Assembly (NCBI GenBank): GCA_029531795.1
Contig: JAPEIS010000006.1
Span: 186,001 to 250,000, forward strand
DNA from: Sclerotinia nivalis
Taxonomy: Eukaryota > Ascomycota > Leotiomycetes > Helotiales > Sclerotiniaceae
Reading direction: 5' to 3'
Length of the DNA stretch: 64,000 nt
The first letter of the stretch is position 1. Every line of letters begins with the position of its first letter. The notes under the pieces are model-generated. The model made no database searches, had not been told where the DNA came from, and saw only the letters and a list, made by a program, of their open reading frames with translations. This document shows positions 13,292-22,975 of this stretch, in pieces. The position numbers and the translations under genes are program-made.

Positions 13292-14102
13292 TCAAGCACC
13301 AATTCCGCCATCTGCCGTATAGACTGCCCCGGTAACATAGGAACTTTCCTCACTCAACAAGAAGGCAATAATCGCAGCCATTTCCTCGGCAGTACCAGGT
13401 CGATTCAAGACAACAGAATTGAATATACTCTCATTAGCAACCTCTCGAGCTTGCGCCAGCAATGGTGTATCAACCTGACCTGGAGCCAAAGCATTCACGC
13501 GAATATTTCTGTCACCGACTTCTTTCGCGGCAGTACGAGTGAGACCAATAACTCCATGTTTACTGGCGACATAAGGACCGCATCCTGGTAAACCTACACC
13601 AAAGAACATTGGATGAGCAGGAACTCAAATATCGACTCGATGGGAAAACGAAGAATAACGAACCTTGTGTTCCTGCCACTGATGCTATGTTGACAATACT
13701 TCCACCATCTTCCATCTTTGATAGCTCAGCCCTCAAGGAATACATCATTCCAGTTAGATTTACCGCAATGATTTTATTCCAATCCTCATCCTCCAACTCC
13801 TGAATCTTCTTTGCTCCAAAATGTTTACCAATGATCCCCGCGCAATTGGCGGCACCATCAAGCTTTCCAAATTCTTTAACAATCTCATCGATCCAATCTT
13901 TGATTGATTTGCGATCTGAAACATCGACTATCGAGCCCTTGGCTTGTGTTAGAAAGACACCTCCCATAGCACTGTCGATAGATCCGCGAGAGATATCTCC
14001 AATGCAGACGATTGCGCCACGTGAGCTGAGAAGCTTGGCTGTGGCGAGTCCTATTCCCGATGCACCTCCGGTGATGGCGATTACCTTGCCTTTCATCGAC
14101 AT
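13292..14102 (-). CDS. Short-chain dehydrogenase/reductase (classical SDR), 246 aa
   Basis: Two exons: 14102-13664 and 13593-13292, with a 70-bp phase-1 intron whose donor (GTTCGT) is weak but whose acceptor restores the family core. The Rossmann motif TGGASGIG is at residues 11-18. Asp36 at the end of the second strand suggests NAD(H) preference. Other landmarks are NCAG at 86-89, the structural Asn115, and the catalytic Ser141-Tyr154-x3-Lys158. The C-terminus 'SSYVTGAVYTADGGIGA' is the usual SDR end. Length is normal for classical SDRs. The start is the first Met of MSMKGK; an upstream in-frame ATG at 14207 would add 35 unlike residues. The substrate is unknown. It is divergent from the glutaminase gene, with about 1.07 kb shared upstream DNA. 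Confidence 0.88.
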
Positions 14103-15172
14103 GATGGTGTTGGGTTTATTGTTTTCTTTGTGATGGTGGTTGCAAATAAGTTTCGATATTGATAGGTTGGATGGTGGGGATGAGAAGTGATGTTTGAGAA
14201 GAAACAAAGCATGATGTCAATCATGAGGGGTAGGTAGGTAGTAGTCGTACAATACTCTTAATGGCTGTTTGAACTGTAAAGATGATTGATGGAAAGGATG
14301 TATCAGGAAGTTGACATCGCACAGCAACAATTCATTCAGCAACAATTCATTCAGATGACATTCTTGTGCTCGGAGATGGATGCTCTATGATGATTTATGT
14401 AATCCACAAATGCAGTACTGTAGACACTTGATGAGAAAACCTATGCATTCATCCATTCTTGGTGTAACCCATAACTCATGCTCATAGTTTTGAAGGTTGT
14501 CGTCTGAAGCCATATTGAGACAGGTTGGTGATGTTGGAGGTAACATCTTAATAGGTTATTGTTACCCGATATGAAATATAATACTATTTAGGTTCGATTC
14601 CTTTCGCCGGCTTCCTGGTGGAATGGTTTATATTATTCATTATCATATTCATAGGTTTACTGTTATCAATTGAGAATCTCTAAACATAACTTTATGAAGC
14701 GTTTTTTCATTTCATTTCATAAAATAGCATAGAACCTAACCCTAAATTTATGCTTTTGACGCTAGCCCCCGCATTTCGCGTCTCATGACAACATGCTAGG
14801 TACTCCGTACTTTAACCTTACTCCGGATTAAAACAGGGGCAAAGTGAGATGGGGCAGGTGGATGTGCAACTTCTTGTTTCAGCTTGGATAACTATTACTA
14901 GGTAAGGCAGGTAGCTTTTACGCCGTAGAGAAAGTTTGGTCTCATGATTTGTTCTCATAGAACAAAGCCCAGTAAGCAAAACACTTTTCTCATCCTTTCT
15001 TCATTCCTCCATTATATGAAGTTGGAATAGTTGCGAATGTTTACATCTCATTTCATTCCTTCACTCCTTCATTCCTCGTTGTTTTTTTTAATTGCATCTC
15101 TTGATGGTATTTTGATGATACCTTTGATGAAACGAATACATACCTGCATGCACCCAAGATAAACCAGCAACC
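14103..15172. other. Shared divergent upstream region of SDR and glutaminase genes
   Basis: No gene is seen. The region should carry both promoters. A 15-16 bp direct repeat (unit beginning cagcaacaattcatt) occurs twice in tandem at about 14323-14354, on the SDR side. A motif resembling a tRNA B box near 14591 has no matching A box or stems. Confidence 0.4.
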
Positions 15173-17871
15173 ATGCGTTGGACAAGCTATATTCAGGTTG
15201 CATCTGCAATAGCAGCGACGGTCGCACAAGCTTCTACATTGACCCCGCCAGTGATACCATTAATTGTTCGCAATCCATATTTGAGTGCTTGGTTAGGACA
15301 TGCAAGAGAGAATCCGTGGGAACATTGGCCAATATTCTGGACGGGTCAAGAGGTATGAAATCTAAGCATTTCTTCTCATAATCAATTCAGATCAAAATAC
15401 TCATTTTCTACAGATTGGATTCTCTGTACTCGCCTCTGTCCCTCAATCCGATACTGTTTATCCATTGTTGGGTAGGCCACAAGATTCATTAAGCAAAACA
15501 GGGGAGAGGTATGTTTTAGAGCAATTGGCATTCAATGGTGGATTGAGTATATGAGGACTAATTCATCTATTTATAGCTTCAACGTATCATATCCTACATT
15601 TTTAGGTGCTACTTTCGACGCGTCAACGACAAACCTCACATACCACATCCCTTCGCCCTCTGAATCCCAAGATCGACTCGAGGTGGTATTATCCTTCCTA
15701 TCTCCAATTACGCCGACTTCTACTTTCCGACAATCAATACCTGCGGCATATTTGACTGTGCATGTTACAGGAGGATTTGATCTCGATGTATACTTGGATA
15801 TAAATGGATTATGGGTCAGTGGTGATAGAGCAAATGCCATTGATTGGACATTCAGCCAGAGTGAACCACCAAAGGGTAGCAAGGAATCACCATTGAAGGT
15901 CTGGAAGGTCAAACGAGTAGTTGAGCAATTGTTCACTGAATGGGCTGATCGTTCAGAATGGGGACAATTACACTTCATAGGTCCAGCTGAGGCCAACTAT
16001 CAAGCTGGCACATCTGCTGTACTCCGTACTGCGTTCTCTAGAAGTGGAACATTGTCGAATAATGTTGATGCCAATTTTCGAGGAATTATGGATGAGGAAC
16101 CAGTTTTCGCATTCGCCTACTCTTTCAAGCTCAATTCCACTTCAAATTCCACTTCTGCTGCAGGTGGGAAAACATACGCTAGTGCTCTATTCACGATTGC
16201 ACATATCCAAGATCCTGTCATTCAATTCGCTTCCGCTCGAGGCTTGACAGCTATGCGTCCGTTATGGGCCTCTTATTATCCTAACGCTGATGTTCTACTT
16301 GAATACCATTACCATGACTTTCAGAAAGCTTTCAACCTTGCAAACAATTATTCGGACCAGCTTGAGATTGACGCTTTGCAGTCCGGATCTGGGGACTACA
16401 AAGATATTCTGGCCCTTAGTGCACGTCAAGTATTAGGTGCTGCTTCTTTTTCTGGTACTCCTGATAATCCTATTATTTTCTTCAAGGAGATTTCTTCTGA
16501 CGGAAATATGAACACCATTGATGTGATATATCCCGCCTTTCCATTCTTCTTGTACACAAATCCTAGGTGGTTGGCATATATGCTGGAGCCTTTGATCGAA
16601 CACATGCTCAGTGGTCAATATCCGTAAGTTTTCGTGTTTTAACTGTTCAATTAGTACACTGAGCTAAATTCTGGTAGTAATGATTACGCCATGCATGACC
16701 TTGGTTCATCATTCCCCAATGCGACAGGACATCCAGATGGTAGAGATGAATACATGCCTGTTGAAGAATGTGGAAACATGCTCATCATGGGTTTGGCACT
16801 CGTCAACTCACTCAAGTACGACACTAAACCGGCAAGCATTTGGTCTAATCAAGGTGATCATAAAACCGCTCAATTTATCGAAGGTGCTTTCCCACTTTTC
16901 GTCGATGCTGATGGTATGGATGATACTGTTGGTGGTCCTGTTGAAGCTAAAGGCGAAAAGCAAGCACGAAAATGGGTCAAGAAATCATATAGATTGTGGA
17001 AGCAATGGACTGGCTATTTGGTTAGGGAAACTCTTATCCCTAGCAATCAATTGTCCACGGACGACTTTGCTGGATGGCTAGCCAACCAAACAAACCTTGC
17101 CCTGAAGGGTATCATAGGAATCAAAGCTATGAGCGAGATAGCCGAAGTTGTTGGTGAAACTGAGGATGCTATTTTCTACCGCAACATCTCCGAAAACTAC
17201 ATTAAACGATGGGAGGAAGAATTTGCCATTTCTAAGGATGGAACTCATGCTAAATTGGCATACTCTTGGTATGGATCATGGACTATTCTATACAATCTGT
17301 TTGCAGATTCGTTACTTTGTTTCCATATCCCATCAAGCTCTTCATCTATTCCGAGCAATTGGAAAGACCAAAAGCCTATCACGCTCCCTGATCACCAAGT
17401 TTCAAAGACGGGATTTGTCAGTGACAAGGTTTATAAATTACAGAGTGACTGGTATCACTCCGTTCGACAGAAGTATGGTTTACCTCTTGATAGTCGCCAT
17501 CTATATACCAAGAGTGATTGGGAATTTTTTGCTGTTTCAGTTGCTAGTAAGAAGGTTAGGGAGGAGATTGTTGACTCGATTGCATTATGGGTCAATGAGA
17601 CCACGACTGGTACGTAGCCTGATAATGGCAAGCAATGACGTTGACTAACAATGTCACAGATAAACCACTCACGGATTTATATGATACAGAAGGGACAGGT
17701 GGATTCCCTGGTATCGAGTTCAAAGCTCGGCCAGTTGTTGGAGGGCATTTCGCATTCTTAGCATTAGAAAGAGCATGTGACGGAAAGGCTGTTGCTGCCT
17801 TAGACTTCTTAAATGAAGAGGAGAAGCTAGAAGTATATGAAGAAGAGATGATGGACAACGAGGAACTTTAG
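15173..17871 (+). CDS. gtaA-like: Secreted glutaminase A-like protein (GtaA family), 821 aa
   Basis: Five exons: 15173-15352, 15414-15508, 15577-16623, 16678-17609, 17660-17871; all junction phases agree. A signal peptide covers about residues 1-21. The mature N-terminus 'PPVIPLIVRNPYLSAWL' and the 'WPIFWTGQEIGF' segment across the first splice are typical of fungal GtaA proteins. So are 'HDLGSSFPNATGHPDG...MPVEECGNMLIM' in exon 4 and 'WYHSVRQKYGLPLDSRH' near the end. This corresponds to the DUF4964/DUF5127/DUF4965/DUF1793 architecture. Aspergillus GtaA hydrolyses glutamine to glutamate extracellularly; related proteins are incompletely characterised, so the substrate is inferred. The protein is longer than the ~690 aa of the Aspergillus enzyme and ends in an acidic tail rich in Glu. 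Numerous N-x-S/T sequons fit secretion. Confidence 0.88.
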
Positions 17872-18725
17872 ATTAGAGCATTGTCAAGTTGGTTGATGAG
17901 GTTCCGAATATCTTTACATGAGTTCGGTTTGATTGAATTGGGGGATGAAAGCACTGCAAGCAGATGCAATTCTTTTAGATGATGAGTTGTATTGGGCAGA
18001 ATTATCAATACAGCATCAAGACTGAAGTACGTACTCTGAAGTAGGATGTGTTATCCTTGATTGGTACTGCTTGATTTGCTTGCTTCCCTAACTGTTGAAG
18101 TCCATGCACGGTATTCCCCATGGCGGCTGTGATATGTGCTGATATGATTGGCATGCTCAACACACATATCAATCTCAAGACAAACGCAATTAACCACAAG
18201 ACATCAATAATCTCACAATTATCAATATATTCTCTTCGATCCCTCTATTAATGAATGCAATATGTTCTTCTTATCCAAAGAAAATCAGCTCGCTGCCTAT
18301 CAAAAACATAGGTAATCTTACGGATTGATGATTATTTGCTATTCATAAATATTGGTTTCAGCTTGACCAGCTTAGACCAGCTTGGCCGCTTTATTTAGCT
18401 TAGCCGCTTGTCGGTTAGTTGTTGACGCTAGACCCAATTTTAAATTCGCGACAACTTCTTTTACTTACAATCTGACCTCTACGTGCCTCTTCCTTTCAAC
18501 AACAACTTCTTCCCAACACCATCTTGTTTCTTTATTAAATCCCTTTCCCTCCATCAATAATATCAAATATTTGCATTATTGCAATACAACTTGATATTCT
18601 TTTTCTGTTATTAGCAAGTCTTGAGTAATTTCAAAGCTCGAGAATCGGATTTGCGACAGCTTCAGATTTCACATTTAAAATCAACCTATTTTCGTGTTTT
18701 TGTCTCACAATAACACTTATTCATC
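17872..18725. other. Intergenic region and probable promoter/5' leader of the RRM gene
   Basis: No gene is seen. Around 18362-18412 there is a cluster of short direct repeats (accagctt three times, then two related agctt/ccgctt units). The last 300 bases before 18726 are pyrimidine- and T-rich, as expected for the leader of a highly expressed fungal gene. Confidence 0.4.
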
Positions 18726-19855
18726 ATGACTTCCACTATGGATTATGAGAATGAGAACGGTACTCGTTACGAAGGTATTTGTTCATCATTATTTCACTTC
18801 CTTTGAAACAGTCGCGATAACTTTGAATTTGTTACTAACTTTTTTTCTTTACTTTTAGATGAGGCTCCTCGTTACGAGCGTGATCGCAGCGCATCTCCTC
18901 GTCCAACCCGTCGCAATGACAGCCCACGTGGAGGACCCCGCCGATCTGCTTCTCCTGATAGAAACGGCCGTGCCGATGAGCGGTTAGTCGATTTGATTAT
19001 GAAACACGAATAAGACATTCTGACAAACAATACAGCAGCGGACCTAAGGCCGATCGTGGACCTGGCCCTCAAGATGATGGTGCAGTCAACCCAGGCTCTA
19101 ATCTTTTCGTCACTGGTATCCACCCACGTCTTCTCGAAGAAGAGGTTTCTCGTCTCTTTGAGAAATACGGTGATGTTGAAAAGTGCCAAATCATGCGTGA
19201 TCCTCACACTCGTGAATCTCGTGGTTTTGGTTTCGTCAAGATGATCACTTCTGATCAAGCTGATGCTGCCAAGGAGGGATTGCAAGGTGAGGTCATCGAA
19301 GGTCGAACCTTAAGCATTGAGAAGGCTCGTCGTGCTCGTCCTCGTACCCCAACCCCTGGCAAGTACTTTGGTCCACCAAAGAGAGGTATGCAACAACCCA
19401 TTCTTTCTTTTACTTGCACAACTAACGGAAAGACAGAGGATCCTCGTGGACCTCCTCGTGGTGGATGGGGTGGAGATCGCTACGATGATCGTCGCCGTGG
19501 TGGTGGATACCGCTATGAACCTTATGGTGGTGGACGCTATGGTGGCAGAGATGACCGAGACCGAGGCTACAGTCGCCGTGATCGCGACGATTACAACGAT
19601 GCTCCCCGTGGAATCGATCGTTACGCCGGACCCCGTGATGGTGGTGATCGTTACAGCCGTGGAGGTGATGAACGCCGTGGAGGAGGATACGAAAACCGTG
19701 ATCGAGGATACGACAGAGGTGGTCGTGATGATAGACCAGCTCGAGACCCGGCTCCTGCTGCTGCCTATGGTGATCAAGCTCCTCGTGGAGATGCTCGAGA
19801 GCCATATGGAGGTAGAGCCTACGATGATGAAAGACATTCCCGTCGTGAATATTAA
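18726..19855 (+). CDS. Tra2-like RRM protein with SR-like N-terminus and RGG-like tail, 313 aa
   Basis: Four exons: 18726-18774, 18859-18982, 19036-19385, 19437-19855. N-terminal Arg/Ser/Pro-rich region (RDRSASPRP, PRRSASPDR). One RRM follows, with RNP2 LFVTGI at residues 81-86 and RNP1 RGFGFVKM at 120-127. After it comes 'RARPRTPTPGKYFGPPKR', the linker typical of Tra2 proteins. The tail is rich in RGG, RGGGY and RDRD, probably disordered and a candidate for arginine methylation. Tra2/SR-like proteins are nuclear splicing regulators. Splicing of this gene itself looks flexible. Exon 3 has a tandem CAGCAG acceptor. The third intron is 51 nt and can be read through. An alternative last intron at 19812-19871 would change the C-terminus to end ERPAR at 19894. 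These variants are inference until RNA is seen. Confidence 0.88.
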
Positions 19856-19871
19856 TTGCTAACCAACATAG
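19812..19871 (+). other. Possible alternative terminal intron of the RRM gene
   Basis: The annotated stop (19853-19855) is immediately followed by a fungal-type branch site TGCTAAC (19857-19863) and an acceptor AG at 19870-19871. A GT at 19812 in the right phase would remove 60 nt. The new C-terminus would then read ...EPYGGGERPAR with a stop at 19892-19894. The donor (GTAGAG) is non-consensus, so this may be a minor isoform or coincidence. The RGG-like resulting tail makes it worth noting. Confidence 0.4.
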
Positions 19872-19894
19872 GTGGTGAGCGCCCTGCTCGTTAA

Positions 19895-22800
19895 ATCGTA
19901 CGATCTCGAAGAACGAAAAAAGGCTTTGGATCTACGACTTTCATTGATGCGGGTGTACCTCCACTTGTGCTTCTCTTCTCGTTTGTATTCATCATGGTCC
20001 AAAGCTTCGGGCGACGGAAAAATGCAAAATCAGTGCGCGGGTTTACAACTGTTTCGGCGGAATTCGAGCGAAAACAATACGATTCCTTTTTGATTTCTTT
20101 TTACAACGGATGCTAGGATTTCTTTCATAATATTCAGGTTTTTTCGGTTCGATGTACGGTCATCTGGGCGGAGTTCACAGCAAAGACGATTCTTTAGTAT
20201 AGGGATGCGTTCTTCCATGGGACAAATCACTGGCTCTTTACGATCAACTCTCCCTCATCACCTTATGTCCTCCTTGTACCAATATTCAGCTGAGGCTGAG
20301 GTTTTCATCACAACCAATTTGCCACGGCCTATACACCTCGAAGGTCTTGTCGACTTCGTTCGTCTTTAGTCGCCATAAAACAAAAGAATTCGATGCAACT
20401 CATACTCAAAATTAATACCCATGACAACATTACAAAAAGATATTTCGCAAATGCTTTCGAGACGTATTACATGTTGACAACAAGTTACAACGTGCTCGTT
20501 AATCACGAAAAAAAAGATTATTTTCGATTTCACTCCATGTCGCCCATAATGATAATTGCCACCTTGTCGTGCACGCCCCCATTCGCCCTACTCACAAGAA
20601 CACAATAGCATTCATACAAAACAAAGAAACATTCATCAATCCCATTATATAGGCGACTAGTCGTAAATCAACCATGCCTATTGCATTCATATCACATATT
20701 TCGCAATGCCGTCGAGACCAGTAATCGCTCAAAAATATTGCATTCCGCCAAGATGCACTCCCATATTCGCAATTCTGAGGCTATACGTGGTATCATTCTT
20801 GATGCAAACGGTAGTTATCATGAACAAAGAATTTATTCGCACAAAGCTATTTCTTCGATAGCGGGGCAAAAAGAAAGAAAGGAAACATTGATTGAAAGAA
20901 AAGAAACAAAGAAAGGTACTTCTCCGATTTACGAGAACTAAGGGCTGACTGATGTTACTCTATTTCCTTACAGATGAAGATTGATGACTTGAAACCTGGG
21001 CTTGTTAGCTTGTTACATTCTTTGAGGTAAGGGAATGTGGAGTCATGGTGTAACACAACCGAGGCTTGAGGCTTGATGTCTTATTGATGTTGAAATCCCA
21101 TGGTTCGGTTGATGGGACACGAGACACACTTTAGGACGGGAAGTTTTCCCTCCCGGATGAAACATGATATTATTTTCTTTTTTATCGGATCGATGTAAAG
21201 GTTGGTGGTACCGAGTGGATTTATTTTGTCTTAGTGTATATGTTGTTTTTTTCGCAGGGCTGTATAGTGTGGCACCTGATCATGGTCGTGATTGATTACT
21301 TTGGAGAATGGTTTGGGATGAAGGAGAAATATAGCAAGGGGGGAGTGATTGAGTAGAGTACTTTCGGAGTGGCGGAGTTGAGGAGCTGGGTTTGATAATA
21401 TGTACAACGTTACTGGTAGGTATTTGTAGGTAGATATATATAGGTATTCCCCTCCTCAAAGATAGAAATATTATGAGTTAAATAATCTTGACTTTCTGCC
21501 TGCACATAGTTTCAGAATCAGATAGTCCTTGTCTGATAATATAGCTTCAACATAACCATGATGAATTTTCAACGTTTCTTATAATTTACAAATAGTATAC
21601 TCAAGTATAAAATCCACCTCTATTCTCTTAATACGAAAAGAGAAAGAGACGAGACGGGAGGAGAGAGAAGGGTACGAATAGATATCTACTGGAGTATTCA
21701 CTGAGTATAGATATTTGCAAGCTAGGGCGGGATGAGATGAGATGAAGAATTAACAAGTGATGATGTTTATTGAGACTAGGGATAAATTATATGTAGAATA
21801 GTAAGTAATTGGTTGTAAGGGAAAGAGAAAGAATGTTTCATGATATATTATGCTATGCTATACTATGCTACTCTATGTTGCGCTATGCTAAACGTGTCTA
21901 CATATCTATTTAAGACAACGGAACGGGGGTATATGGGTATCTTGCTTATGAAAAACAATGCGACGAAGAAATGTCATAATGTAAGGAACATCAGGCAAAG
22001 AACCAACCGACGCCATTGATCCAACCTACACAGCTCCCTTTTCTTCACCCAATACAAAATCTCAAGTGCTGGAGCCATCCGACGATTCATTCCCATCTGC
22101 GCCTCAACCATACCATTACACCATCACTGACTCATCTCACACACTTTCCTATAATACATGACGCACTATCTTCTCAAATTAGCATCAACCTCCCCAAATC
22201 ACACGGCAGAACGTGTATCAACCAAGTAAGAAGAAGAAAAGTAAAAAGAATAAAATCAGAGATGCACAAAGTGCTCGGTTGTATCGCCATAACGAGGTTC
22301 TTGAGGCCTCTCAGTAACACGGACCAATTTTGCTCATCATATTGTTGTTGTTTTGGAAAAAGGAATGGAAGGAATCCATGAAGTTTGAATTGGGGGGGAG
22401 ATGCTTACATTTAATAGAAGATGATGACAGTATTGTCGCGAATTATCCAAATCCAGATCTTGAGTACATCAACATGTTGATATAGACAATGGCATCTTAA
22501 TATCTCCAACCATCAGCTACAGGAGTAGGAAGAAGATCTTGAAGAAATTGATGTGATGCCATTTGATGTGATGTGATTTGATGTGAAGGAAGAAGGTCGA
22601 GAAATAATTTTGTTGAAGAGATTTTATATGTGGATCCGGATCAATCTCGCTTCCCATTAGTCAGGGCAACGGGTGTTGCTCCACTTAAACTTTTAGTAGT
22701 TTGGATTTTTAGACCCGAGTTTGATATTATGGTTGACCAATATCATGGGCGGTTGTGCTTGGAGTGAAGTACGGTTCAATGATAGAATTCTGAATTATTG

Positions 22801-22975
22801 ATTGAGTAGCAAGGAATTGGCAGATATTAGAGCGAACATTTCAACTGGAATTTTAAATAAAATATTTTCAATAATGCCCATAGAATATCACAGAGATGAG
22901 ATGAGCTTACCAGTAATTATTTTGATACCTGGCGGCCCTCGAAAGATGTGGTGCTTGAAACTCAAATATCCAAAA
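19895..22975. other. Long intergenic region with simple repeats
   Basis: About 3 kb including the 3' UTR of the RRM gene. No gene is supported; the 22016-22381 frame is a His/Leu-rich low-complexity artefact. Simple repeats: an imperfect ctatg repeat at about 21848-21890 and a tgatgtga repeat at about 22549-22587. Confidence 0.5.

Noticed and set aside
14585..14605. Sequence resembling a tRNA B box (ggttcgattcc)
   Set aside because: The bases around it do not form a T stem, and there is no A box, D arm or acceptor stem at the expected distance on either side.
19310..19837. Long antisense and shifted frames opposite the RGG tail
   Set aside because: They read as low-complexity Ser/Thr/Ile or His/Leu runs and are shadows of the repetitive GGN/CGN codons of the real gene.
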